Assembly (NCBI GenBank): GCA_017468085.1
Contig: JAFUJR010000027.1
Coordinates: 1 to 64,000 of the forward strand
Length of the DNA stretch: 64,000 nucleotides
Source of the DNA: Clostridia bacterium
GTDB taxonomy: Bacteria; Bacillota; Clostridia; Christensenellales; Borkfalkiaceae
Reading direction: 5' to 3'
Shown here in pieces: positions 51,146 through 58,442 of this stretch (position 1 is its first letter; each line of letters opens with the position of its first letter). The notes below the pieces were generated by a model that saw only the letters and a list, made by a program, of their open reading frames with translations, did no database searches and was not told the origin of the DNA. A program made the translations under genes and the position numbers.

Positions 51146-52015
51146 ATGGAACGGACTGTAAAACGCACCTCCAAGGCAGGGAAAATAGCCTTTTTATGCA
51201 CCAAATATTTCTTCTTAGTGCTTGTTTCTATCATATTTGTATTCCCGATTTACGCGTTGGTCATCAATTCGTTTATGCCCAACATAGACGCGGGTAGTAC
51301 AAGTTTTTGGCCCAACCCGTTCTATTTCGGCGCGTATAAGGAAATTTTCGTGGCGGAATATTTGCGGTATTTCTTAAATACCTTGCTCGTGTGCGTGCTT
51401 AACGCGGGCGGCGTGTGTATCGCTTCGTCGTTGACGGCGTACGCGCTTGCCAAGCTCGATTTCTTCGGCAAGAATTTTGTGTTTGCCTGCATTATGGGCA
51501 TGGTTTTGCTACCCAGTACGGTGCTTTCCATTCCCTTGATGATCATCTATTCCAAGATGAATTGGCTCAACACGCTTTATCCTTTATGGGTGCCTATGTG
51601 GTTTGGCGGCGGTACGATGAACATCTTCCTCGTCCGTCAGTTTATGCGCGGTATTCCCAAATCTTATTCGGAGGCGGCAAGTTTGGACGGAGCAAACAGC
51701 TTCCAAATCTATTTAATGATCATCATGCCTCTCGTAAAGCCCATTCTCATTTACTTGGCGGTAACGGGCTTTATCGGGAATTGGAACGATTTCCAAGGCC
51801 CTTTGCTCTACGTTCGCGGCGAACCGAGCCAATGGACGCTTTCCGTTGCGCTGTATATGCGCTTCGTCGAAGGGGAGGGGGCGGCGGATACCAACAACCT
51901 GCCCAACGTACAAATGGCGGTTGGCGTTATGATGATGCTCCCTTGCGTGGTGCTGTTCGCATTCTTCCAAAAAGAGATTATGGAAGGCATTTCTTCCATT
52001 GGCGTCAAAGGCTGA
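51146..52015 (+). CDS. CUT1 sugar ABC transporter permease, MalG type
   Basis: 289 residues, six helices. It has IFVFPIYALVINSF near the start and the EAA loop SEAASLDGANSFQIYLMIIM near residue 175, followed by WNDFQGPLLYV, typical of MalG-like permeases (N-x-F-x-x-P). No ATP-binding gene follows, so the importer probably uses a shared MsmX/MsmK-type ATPase encoded elsewhere, as many Firmicutes CUT1 systems do. Confidence 0.94.
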   Translation: MERTVKRTSKAGKIAFLCTKYFFLVLVSIIFVFPIYALVINSFMPNIDAGSTSFWPNPFYFGAYKEIFVAEYLRYFLNTLLVCVLNAGGVCIASSLTAYALAKLDFFGKNFVFACIMGMVLLPSTVLSIPLMIIYSKMNWLNTLYPLWVPMWFGGGTMNIFLVRQFMRGIPKSYSEAASLDGANSFQIYLMIIMPLVKPILIYLAVTGFIGNWNDFQGPLLYVRGEPSQWTLSVALYMRFVEGEGAADTNNLPNVQMAVGVMMMLPCVVLFAFFQKEIMEGISSIGVKG

Positions 52016-52041
52016 TTTTCGTCTAAAACAATAAAATGGCG

Positions 52042-52076
52042 GTAGGGGGTATGCGTTGAACGCAAAATCCCCCTCG
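52042..52076 (+). repeat. Short repeated motif forming a hairpin before the GH92 gene
   Basis: GTAGGGGGTATGCGTTGAAC matches a motif seen at 15114, 16119 and 40163. Here its G-run can pair with CCCCC at about 52068-52073, giving a weak intercistronic hairpin. Confidence 0.4.
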
Positions 52077-52134
52077 CGCCTAAGTTCAAAAAGTGTTAAA
52101 AAAGTCGTTTTATAAAGGACGATTGGAGAGTAAT

Positions 52135-54168
52135 ATGAAGTATATCGATTTTGTCAATATAAAGCAGGGAACGGATTCCGTGCGCAGATTTTCGCGCGGG
52201 AACACGTTGCCTTTGGTTTGTATGCCAAACGCGCTCAATATGTTTGCGCCGCAGACGGATACAAGCCGAGGTCCTTGGTATTATCACCCGAAGGACAGAA
52301 GTTTCGAGGGGGTGCGCCTTACCCATCAACCCAGCCCTTGGGCAGGGGATTTTTCTTACCTTTGCTTTTTGCCCGAGGCGGGAAAATTGGTTGTCGACCC
52401 CGCTCTTCGTTGGTCGGGATTCCGTCCCGAAAACGCGGTTTTAAAACCGCACGAAATGGAGTTTGATTTGCTCCGTTATAAAACGAATTTTAAACTTACC
52501 CCCACAGACAGCGGCGCGATGATGCAAATCGACGCGTCCAAGTGTGCGGAAAAGCCGTTATTTGCCGTAATTCCGTTCAATTATCAAACGGAAATTTGCG
52601 TGGATACGCAAAATCGCGCGGTGTACGGGTATACCTGCTCTTATACCGAAGCGCCTTTCCGCGACGATTTTAAAATGTATTTCGTCCTTAACTTCGACTG
52701 CGATATCGACGGCACGGAAACGCAACGCATAGGCGACAAGGCGGAGGCAGTTGGCGTATTCCTTACGGAAAAGAAATACACCGTCCGTATGGCAACCTCG
52801 TTTATCAGTGTGGAGCAGGCAAAACTCAATTTGAAACGCGAGCTTGAAAACAAGACCTTTAACGAGCTTGTATCGATTGCGGAAAATACGTGGGAGAGCT
52901 TGCTTTCCCGTCTGCAAATCGAGGCGGACGAAAAGACGAAGCGCACCTTCTATTCCTGTATGTACCGCAGTTTTGTGTTTCCCAACAAGTTCTATGAACT
53001 TGCCGAGGACGGAACGCCCTATCACGTCCTGCCCGAAACGGGGGAAATCAAAAAGGGCGTAGCGTACACCAACAACGGTTTTTGGGATACCTACCGCACC
53101 GTTTATCCCCTTTATTCCATCGTCCGTCCCGAAATTTTGGACAAGATTATCGAAGGCTACTTAAATACGTACGATGACGTGGGCGTTTTGCCCCGTTGGC
53201 TCACCCCGTCCGAGGTGAATTATATGCCCGGCACCCTCGTCGAGGGGGTGTTTGCGGACGCTGCGGTAAAGGGGTTGCTCAGCGAAAAAAATCTGCGCCG
53301 CGCTTTTCGTGCTTGCGTGGAAAATTCCAACTGGATCTCGCAAGGGCGCAAGGTGGGAAGAAAGTGCGTAAACGAATACAAAACGCTCGGCTACGTGCCG
53401 TACGATAAATGCAACGAGAGCGTGAACGAAACGTTAGATTGCGCATATGGTGATTTCTGCATTTCCGTCCTTGCGGAAAAGTGCGGGGATACGCAAACGC
53501 AAAACGCCTTTTTGGCAAGCAGTCAAAATTATAAAAACCTCTTTGACAAGGAAAGCGGGTTTATGCGCGCAAAGGACAGCGAGGGCAACTTCCGCCCCAA
53601 TTTCAATTGCTTGGATTGGGGCAGGGATTACACGGAGGGGGGAGCTTGGCAAAATTCCTTCGCCGTGCCGCACGATTACGTCGGCTTGGCAAACCTTTAC
53701 GGCGGCAAAGCCGAGTTTTTGGCAAAGATGGACGAATTATTCGCCACCCCGCCCGATTACGCGGTAGACGGCTACCCTTTGGAAATTCACGAAATGACGG
53801 AAATGGCGGCGGTGGATTTCGGCCAGTGCGCTATATCCAATCAGCCGAGCTTCCACTTACCGTTTATGTACGCGGAATTTGACGAGCAAGCCAAAACGCA
53901 CGCTATCGTCAAAAAAATAACGGACGAGTTGTTCTCTTACGAAGACGGCGGCTATCCGGGCGACGAGGACAACGGCACGATGGCAGCTTGGTATATCTTC
54001 GCCGCGCTCGGCTTCTATCCTACCTGCCCCGGTAAAACAGACTTTGTCGTAAGCGGTGCGCTGGTGCAAAACGCAAAGCTTGTTTTGGATAATATAGAAG
54101 TGGATCTGACGGAAAAAATCCAAGGTAAGCAGAGAGTGGATTATTTCGAGCTTTTTTACGGTGAATAA
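52135..54168 (+). CDS. Alpha-mannosidase, GH92 family
   Basis: 677 residues from the ATG at 52135 (GGAGAG upstream). Calcium-dependent inverting exo-alpha-mannosidases of this family trim high-mannose N-glycans. Hallmarks: FVNIKQGTDS and FSRGNTLPLVCMPNALNMF near the start (GN-x-x-P), GPWYYHPKDRSFEGVRLTHQ, ETLDCAYGDF in the helical domain, and PGDEDNGTMAAWYIFAALGF with YPTCPG at the end (the GNDDxGxMSAWYVF signature). It has no signal peptide; most relatives are secreted and about 750 residues, so this compact form is likely cytoplasmic and acts on imported oligosaccharides. It is last in the operon and is followed by two hairpins. Confidence 0.92.
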   Translation: MKYIDFVNIKQGTDSVRRFSRGNTLPLVCMPNALNMFAPQTDTSRGPWYYHPKDRSFEGVRLTHQPSPWAGDFSYLCFLPEAGKLVVDPALRWSGFRPENAVLKPHEMEFDLLRYKTNFKLTPTDSGAMMQIDASKCAEKPLFAVIPFNYQTEICVDTQNRAVYGYTCSYTEAPFRDDFKMYFVLNFDCDIDGTETQRIGDKAEAVGVFLTEKKYTVRMATSFISVEQAKLNLKRELENKTFNELVSIAENTWESLLSRLQIEADEKTKRTFYSCMYRSFVFPNKFYELAEDGTPYHVLPETGEIKKGVAYTNNGFWDTYRTVYPLYSIVRPEILDKIIEGYLNTYDDVGVLPRWLTPSEVNYMPGTLVEGVFADAAVKGLLSEKNLRRAFRACVENSNWISQGRKVGRKCVNEYKTLGYVPYDKCNESVNETLDCAYGDFCISVLAEKCGDTQTQNAFLASSQNYKNLFDKESGFMRAKDSEGNFRPNFNCLDWGRDYTEGGAWQNSFAVPHDYVGLANLYGGKAEFLAKMDELFATPPDYAVDGYPLEIHEMTEMAAVDFGQCAISNQPSFHLPFMYAEFDEQAKTHAIVKKITDELFSYEDGGYPGDEDNGTMAAWYIFAALGFYPTCPGKTDFVVSGALVQNAKLVLDNIEVDLTEKIQGKQRVDYFELFYGE

Positions 54169-54178
54169 GGCGAATGAT

Positions 54179-54256
54179 TCCCCGCGGACGGGAAAATATC
54201 CGCAGGGATTGTTTTCGTTAAAATTTAGGGCGTTTTTAACGCTCTATTTTTATTTT
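54179..54256 (+). terminator. Double terminator of the glycan operon
   Basis: A first stem (TCCC-GCGGA/TCCGC-GGGA, 54179-54208) is followed by TTGTTTT. A second, TAGGGCGTT/AACGCTCTA (54226-54246), is followed by TTTTTATTTT. Confidence 0.75.
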
Positions 54257-54321
54257 GTCGCGTGTTCTGGCGGTCTGATGAAAAAATAATGAAAAAATAA
54301 AAAATTTTTTTCGTTTGCCAC

Positions 54322-54350
54322 TTGATTTTTGATAGAATATGTTTTACAAT
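54322..54350 (+). promoter_or_regulatory. Promoter of the esterase-like gene
   Basis: TTGATT (54322-54327), 17-bp spacer, TACAAT (54345-54350). Confidence 0.6.
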
Positions 54351-54383
54351 AGAAGCAACTAATTTTTAGGGGAGGAAGGGGTT

Positions 54384-55406
54384 ATGAAGTTTATCAATAA
54401 CGACCTTATTCACGATAATTTATTAAAGAGAGAACCTATTTTAAAATTTGACGAAAACGCGGATTTCGACGCTTGGCGCGCTCAGGTCCGTGAAAAATAT
54501 ACCCAGCTTTTGTGCTTGGACGAAATCGCAAAAAACGCCTGCGAGATCAAGGTGGAAATCGAGGAAGAAGTCAAGCAGGACGGTTACACTCGTTACCGTT
54601 ATACTTTTGAAAGCGAACACGGCTGCACCGTACCTTGCTATTTGCTTATTCCCGATACGGGCAAGGAAAAATATCCCGTACTCGTTTGCTTGCAAGGGCA
54701 TACCGCAGGCTTTCATATTTCTATCGGTCAATATAAATTCGAGGGGGACGAAAGGGGGCTTGAAACCAGCACCTTTGCGCTCGACGCGGTCAAAAACGGC
54801 TATGCGGCGCTCTGCGTAGAACAGCGCGGCATGGGCGAGCGTCAGCCGCTTGCCACCAAAAACAGAGGGCATAAAGACGGAGAGGGTTGTCCTTGCTTAT
54901 TCACGGCGATGACGGCGCTTTTGTCGGGCAGAACGCTTATCGGCGAGCGCGTTTGGGACGTTTCCAAGGCGATTGACAGCCTTTCTGCGTTCGATTGCTT
55001 GGATTTGGACGATATTTCCTGCGTGGGCAATTCGGGCGGCGGAACGGCTACCTATTATTCCGCTTGCTTTGACGAACGCATCAAACTTGCCATTCCAAGC
55101 TGCGCGGTCTGCACTTATCGCGACAGCATCGGGGATATGTGGCATTGTACTTGTAACTATATTCCCAAAATGGCGCAATATTTCGACATGGGCGAGCTTG
55201 CGGCGTTGATCGCGCCCAGAAAGTTGATGATCGTCAACGGAAAAATCGACCCGATTTTCCCCATCGAGGGCACGAGAGAGGTGTATTCCGTTATCGAAAA
55301 AATTTATAAAAAAGCGGGCGCGGAGGGCAACTGCCGGCTCTTGGAACACGAACGCGAACACTTCTTCGATAAAGCGCTTATCTTTGGAAAAATCAGTAGG
55401 AACTAA
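54384..55406 (+). CDS. Alpha/beta-hydrolase, acetyl-xylan-esterase-like
   Basis: 340 residues, cytoplasmic. The catalytic triad can be traced: nucleophile Ser in CVGNSGGGTATYY (about 217, G-x-S-x-G), Asp in VNGKIDPIFPIEG (about 290), and His in EREHFFDKAL near 330. The preceding YPVLVCLQGHTAG holds the oxyanion-hole part, and CVEQRGMGERQ is the usual strand-turn of the dienelactone-hydrolase/acetyl-esterase group. It probably removes acetyl or other ester groups from sugars. It has its own promoter and a GGGGAGGAAGG binding site. The next gene, unrelated, starts 57 bp downstream. Confidence 0.82.
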   Translation: MKFINNDLIHDNLLKREPILKFDENADFDAWRAQVREKYTQLLCLDEIAKNACEIKVEIEEEVKQDGYTRYRYTFESEHGCTVPCYLLIPDTGKEKYPVLVCLQGHTAGFHISIGQYKFEGDERGLETSTFALDAVKNGYAALCVEQRGMGERQPLATKNRGHKDGEGCPCLFTAMTALLSGRTLIGERVWDVSKAIDSLSAFDCLDLDDISCVGNSGGGTATYYSACFDERIKLAIPSCAVCTYRDSIGDMWHCTCNYIPKMAQYFDMGELAALIAPRKLMIVNGKIDPIFPIEGTREVYSVIEKIYKKAGAEGNCRLLEHEREHFFDKALIFGKISRN

Positions 55407-55463
55407 TTATGCGCAAAGCGGGCTTCACCTTGAAAAATATCCAAATAACGGAGTGGAAATAAT

Positions 55464-55922
55464 ATGGCGGTGGATAAAAAGTACGAATTTTGCATTAAGT
55501 CGCCAAAATGGCATAGGAATACCTTTTTCGTGCTTGTCGGAATGGGCGTTGTCGGCAGTATTTTAATGCTTATTTTATGGCTTACAATCGGCTTTGATTG
55601 GGGTATACTTGTCGGCGCGTTGATGATTTTTGCAATAGAATTATTGATTGGCGGTTTAGGGCTTTTCGTGTGGTATAGGGAAGAATTTTGTTTTCAAGAC
55701 GGCGTATTTACTTACGTAGCGGCGTTTAGTAAAAAGAAGACGGCAAATATTGCGGACGTTGCGCGGGTGGAATTTAGCACGGCTTACGCCTTTCCTCGTC
55801 TTACCTTTGTGGACAAAAACGGAAAGATTTTGCTTCGTTTTTCGGACGACGGCACGTCGCTTAAAAAGAATCATCTCGTCGGCTTATTAATGCATTACGA
55901 TATTCCCATTGTAAAAAGGTAG
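55464..55922 (+). CDS. Small membrane protein with PH-like C-terminal half
   Basis: 152 residues. Two helices (about 20-43, FFVLVGMGVVGSILMLILWL, and about 47-70, ILVGALMIFAIELLIGGLGL) precede a cytoplasmic beta-rich segment (FCFQDGVFTYVAAFSKKKTA, NIADVARVEFS, FPRLTFVDKNGKILLRF). It resembles the DUF6560-type family of unknown function. It has the same plan as the gene at 38115 but only weak sequence similarity. It may be co-transcribed with the ASCH gene 11 bp downstream. Confidence 0.65.
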   Translation: MAVDKKYEFCIKSPKWHRNTFFVLVGMGVVGSILMLILWLTIGFDWGILVGALMIFAIELLIGGLGLFVWYREEFCFQDGVFTYVAAFSKKKTANIADVARVEFSTAYAFPRLTFVDKNGKILLRFSDDGTSLKKNHLVGLLMHYDIPIVKR

Positions 55923-55933
55923 GGAGGGATAAA

Positions 55934-56272
55934 ATGTTGTATAAAATGAAACTGCGGAATGGACCCTTTTCAGCGATTAAAAACGGTAAAAAAAGGGTGG
56001 AGCTTCGCCTCTTCGACGAGAAGCGTTCTTTGATAAAGGAAGGGGGCATGGTCGAGTTTACCAATCCAAACACGGGCGAAACATTGCTTTGCAAGGTGAT
56101 AAAACTTCGCGTGTTTTCCGACTTTGAAAAACTGTACGCGGCGTATGATAAAATCGCAATCGGCTATGCAGAAAATGAAACGGCTGACCCCAAGGATATG
56201 TTGGCGTATTATACTAAGGAAGATATTGCCCGTTACGGCGTCGTCGCCATAGAAATTGAAGTGGAACGCTGA
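55934..56272 (+). CDS. ASCH-domain protein
   Basis: 112 residues making a single PUA-like ASCH domain: MKLRNGPFSAIKNGKKRVELRLFDEKR (early strands and the conserved K-x-x-E-x-R) and a late TKEDIARYGVVAIEI. ASCH proteins bind RNA or act as small amidohydrolases (YqfB type). The K-x-V-E-L-R motif fits the RNA-binding groove. AGGGAGGG sits before the ATG. Confidence 0.82.
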   Translation: MLYKMKLRNGPFSAIKNGKKRVELRLFDEKRSLIKEGGMVEFTNPNTGETLLCKVIKLRVFSDFEKLYAAYDKIAIGYAENETADPKDMLAYYTKEDIARYGVVAIEIEVER

Positions 56273-56283
56273 ACTTAATAAAT

Positions 56284-56312
56284 AAAAAACACGCCGACGT
56301 CGGCGTGTTTTT
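56284..56312. terminator. Terminator of the ASCH gene
   Basis: AAAAACACGCCGA pairs with TCGGCGTGTTTTT around a 2-base turn, so it acts in both directions. Confidence 0.83.
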
Positions 56313-56356
56313 ATGTCTGATATGAAAAAGACGTGTTTTTTCATGACAAAAATATA

Positions 56357-56385
56357 TTGCAAAGAAAGGGGGACTTTGATAAAAT
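56357..56385 (+). promoter_or_regulatory. Promoter of the MerR-like gene
   Basis: TTGCAA (56357-56362), 17-bp spacer, TAAAAT (56380-56385). Confidence 0.65.
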
Positions 56386-56429
56386 AAAGATACGGCTTGC
56401 AAGCGAAGTAAATATTTTTGGAGGAACTT

Positions 56430-56906
56430 ATGGATAAGAATACGTTGCAATTTGGCGAGGGTGAGTATTATACTTTAGGGGATATAGTTCAATTTACGGG
56501 TTTGACGGATAGAACTCTCCGTAATTATTTATCGTCAGGGCTTTTAGAAGGGGAAAAAATCAACGGGCTTTGGCTTTTTACCGCTGAGCAGATAGAGAAA
56601 TTTATTACAAATTCTTCTGTAAAACCGAGCATCGTAGCTAAAAGAAATTCGGTGGTATACGATTTTTTGCTTGGAGGGGAGGAAACGGTGGAACAATGTT
56701 GCCTCGTGTTCGACTTACCCAAAAAGCAGGACAAAAAAGCGATGGAGTATTTTTGTTATGCCATTAATAACGGGGATTTTTGCAATTTAAAATTTTCGTT
56801 TGATTCGCCTAAAAATAAAGCGACAAGGATAATTTTAAAAGGTGAAACCAAACAAATTTTGCAACTTGTAAATGAATATTATCAAAATATCGACGAGGAA
56901 AAATAA
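56430..56906 (+). CDS. MerR-like helix-turn-helix protein
   Basis: 158 residues from the ATG at 56430, which has GGAGG 6 bases upstream. Residues about 11-55 form a MerR/excisionase-type winged helix (YYTLGDIVQFTGLTDRTLRN, then YLSSGLLEG). Residues 75-155 are an alpha/beta region with no recognised effector motif (TVEQCCLVFDLP, then NLKFSFDSP). Probably a small regulator; its target is unknown. It ends at a strong symmetric terminator. Confidence 0.72.
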   Translation: MDKNTLQFGEGEYYTLGDIVQFTGLTDRTLRNYLSSGLLEGEKINGLWLFTAEQIEKFITNSSVKPSIVAKRNSVVYDFLLGGEETVEQCCLVFDLPKKQDKKAMEYFCYAINNGDFCNLKFSFDSPKNKATRIILKGETKQILQLVNEYYQNIDEEK

Positions 56907-56911
56907 GCAAT

Positions 56912-56951
56912 AAAAATTAAAACGCAGGCGCAAACCTGCGTTTTAATTTTT
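56912..56951. terminator. Bidirectional terminator, MerR-like and GNAT genes
   Basis: A 17-bp perfect stem (AAAAATTAAAACGCAGG with its complement) around CGCAAA, between convergent genes. Confidence 0.88.
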
Positions 56952-57003
56952 TGTGAGAATTAGGTAGCTAAACCAACCTTTTATTTCGCCCGATAAATTA
57001 GAA

Positions 57004-57450
57004 TTATTCTTCCATGGATTTTATCAAAAATGCACTATGAAAGGTCATATCTAATTCTTCCACATAAAAGTGCAAAATCTTTTTATAAGCCTTAGTGGAT
57101 GTATTTAGCGTGATATAAGTGCAAGAATCTTTTACAGCTTTTTCCATACGTTTAAAAAGTTCTTTTCCTATGCCTTGACTTCTATATTCAGGAAGAACAT
57201 ACAACTCGTCAACCGTAAAACATTTACTTCCAATGTCTATATAAGACGTCTTGTTTTCCGTAACATAATAATGTCCGAAAATATATCCAACGATTTCATC
57301 GTTATCTACCGCGACGCATAAGGGTTCGTTTATGTCGTCTTTAGTGTTCGCAATCATACCATACGAACAGTCTTCTTCCTGCCACTTCTTTGATAATTCA
57401 ATTAAGTTTTGGATTGTCTTTTCATCTAACGCTCGAAATTCATATTTCAT
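57004..57450 (-). CDS. GNAT-family N-acetyltransferase
   Basis: 148 residues. The acetyl-CoA-binding motif A is FTVDELYVLPEYRSQGIGKE (R-x-x-G-I-G), with the preceding strand VAVDNDEIVGYIFGHYYV and a late TLNTSTKAYKKILHFY. The acceptor is unknown (small molecule or protein). AT-rich compared with its neighbours. Promoter on the minus strand at 57489-57517. Confidence 0.87.
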   Translation of the reverse strand: MKYEFRALDEKTIQNLIELSKKWQEEDCSYGMIANTKDDINEPLCVAVDNDEIVGYIFGHYYVTENKTSYIDIGSKCFTVDELYVLPEYRSQGIGKELFKRMEKAVKDSCTYITLNTSTKAYKKILHFYVEELDMTFHSAFLIKSMEE

Positions 57451-57488
57451 ACATTCACACTTTAAAATTCTTATTTATCGATTATTTG

Positions 57489-57517
57489 ATTATATCATAA
57501 ACGTTAAAAAAACTCAA
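57489..57517 (-). promoter_or_regulatory. Promoter of the GNAT gene
   Basis: On the minus strand, TTGAGT (57517-57512), 17-bp spacer, TATAAT (57494-57489). Confidence 0.65.
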
Positions 57518-57612
57518 TCATTTTAATATAGAGACAAATCAAAAATAATCAATGGCACTACGGCGTGCGCTTGTGTGATACAAATTGGCTCGTCTGAAAG
57601 AGAAGAAATCGA

Positions 57613-57764
57613 ACTTTTCGCGGGAAATTCCGATACCCTTAAAAGGGAACCCTCGGAAAGCGTCGGCAATAAATTACCTCGCGCGAACCGTAGAACCAAG
57701 TCAATCCGTACGGGGCGCCAAAAAGCAAAATTCCTAAACCGAACGATGTTCGATTTAGGAATTT
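57613..57764 (+). repeat. Dispersed repeat, copy D
   Basis: The order matches the other copies: TTCGCGGGAAATTCCGATAC, then a CCCTTAAAAGGG turn, CCCTCGG, AAGCGTCGGCAATAAATTAC, CTCGCGCGAACC, CCAAGTC, CCGTACGGG, and the AAATTCCTAAACCG hairpin (57728-57764). The hairpin lies 2 bp from tRNA-Glu and would be its terminator on the minus strand. Confidence 0.75.
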
Positions 57765-57766
57765 GC

Positions 57767-57841
57767 TGGTGACCCGTACGGGACTCGAACCCATGTTACC
57801 ACCGTGAAAGGGTGGTGTCTTAACCGCTTGACCAACGGGCC
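57767..57841 (-). tRNA. tRNA-Glu (anticodon TTC)
   Basis: On the minus strand, 75 nt: acceptor GGCCCGT/ACGGGTC, D arm TGGTCAAGCGGTTAAGACA, anticodon stem CCACC/GGTGG with loop CTTTCAC, T arm GGTTCGAGTCC and encoded CCA. It is the only intact member of a three-unit array. Confidence 0.95.
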
Positions 57842-57869
57842 ATATCACCTATTTAATTTTATTCTCGCC

Positions 57870-57938
57870 CGTACTCGTACGGGTATCTGCCGAAACCCCT
57901 AAAGGGGTCCCCTCGGCAGGGCAGCGCTACGCTCGCGC
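57870..57938 (+). repeat. Dispersed repeat, copy E, replacing the 3' part of a tRNA copy
   Basis: CTCGTACGGGTATCTGCCGA, then AACCCCTAAAGGGGTCCCCTC, split here as AACCCCTAAAGGGG and TCCCCTCGGCAGGG, then GCTCGCGCGAACCC. It runs straight into the T loop of the pseudo-tRNA at 57939. Confidence 0.7.
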
Positions 57939-57993
57939 GAACCCATGTTACCACCGTGAAAGGGTGGTGTCTTAACCGCTTGACCAACGGGCC
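57939..57993 (-). pseudogene. Truncated tRNA-Glu copy
   Basis: Identical to the intact tRNA-Glu from its 5' end through the anticodon arm to the T loop (GGGTTCG), where the sequence changes to the dispersed repeat. The 3' T stem, acceptor strand and CCA are missing, so it cannot be a functional tRNA. Confidence 0.85.
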
Positions 57994-58019
57994 GTATCAC
58001 CTATCTAATTTTATTCTCG

Positions 58020-58075
58020 CCCGTACCCATATTAGCATCGTGTAGGCGAAAGTCTTAACCGCTTGATGGGTGGAG
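58020..58075 (-). pseudogene. Heavily decayed third tRNA copy
   Basis: On the minus strand CCCATCAAGCGGTTAAGACT, then a scrambled anticodon arm, then AATATGGGTACGGGCGAG. The D-arm segment and the flanking GGGCGAGAATAAAATTA still match the other units. It has no paired anticodon stem. Confidence 0.6.
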
Positions 58076-58109
58076 AGTATAACGTTGCCGTAAGAAAACT
58101 TACTGTAAT

Positions 58110-58138
58110 ACTATATCATCTTTTTTGCATAAAGTCAA
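58110..58138 (-). promoter_or_regulatory. Promoter of the tRNA-Glu array
   Basis: On the minus strand, TTGACT (58138-58133), 17-bp spacer, TATAGT (58115-58110). The two decayed copies come first in the transcript and the intact tRNA last. Confidence 0.6.
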
Positions 58139-58350
58139 ACGTTTGTTGCGGATTTTTAAAAAATTATATTTTATTTTTTGTACATTCAATATATATAGAA
58201 TTAATTGCAAAATAAGCTGTGGAAAAGCGTGGTTTTCGCCTTCCTCGTTAAATCTGTAAAAAATTAGAAAAAAATGCTTAAAATTCAAAAATTTAGAACC
58301 CAAAAAAGCAAAAAAGTCGGATTTTGTAGTGGATTGGTGGTAAAAATATA
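58139..58350. other. AT-rich intergenic region
   Basis: About 210 bp, strongly AT-rich, with no credible frame, tRNA or hairpin of note. It probably serves as the spacer upstream of both divergent transcripts (tRNA array to the left, fucosidase operon to the right). Confidence 0.5.
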
Positions 58351-58379
58351 TTGATTTTTCTTTTCATCTTTTATAAAAT
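58351..58379 (+). promoter_or_regulatory. Promoter of the fucosidase operon
   Basis: TTGATT (58351-58356), 17-bp spacer, TAAAAT (58374-58379). Predicted +1 is near 58386. Confidence 0.6.
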
Positions 58380-58390
58380 GATATATGTGG

Positions 58391-58410
58391 AAGTATATAC
58401 AAAGTATATA
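58391..58410 (+). promoter_or_regulatory. Candidate operator: direct repeat
   Basis: AAGTATATA occurs twice, at 58391 and 58402, 11 bp apart, about one helical turn. AraC-type proteins commonly bind direct repeats. The operon encodes an AraC-domain fusion protein, so this is a plausible autoregulatory site, though the position downstream of +1 would fit repression better than activation. Confidence 0.35.
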
Positions 58411-58442
58411 ATGGCTTAATGCACACTATTAAGGTGAAAGAA

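Noticed and set aside
54384..55406. Assigning the hydrolase to a specific CAZy esterase family
   Set aside because: Only the general triad and the GxSxG context can be seen; substrate and family number would be guesswork.
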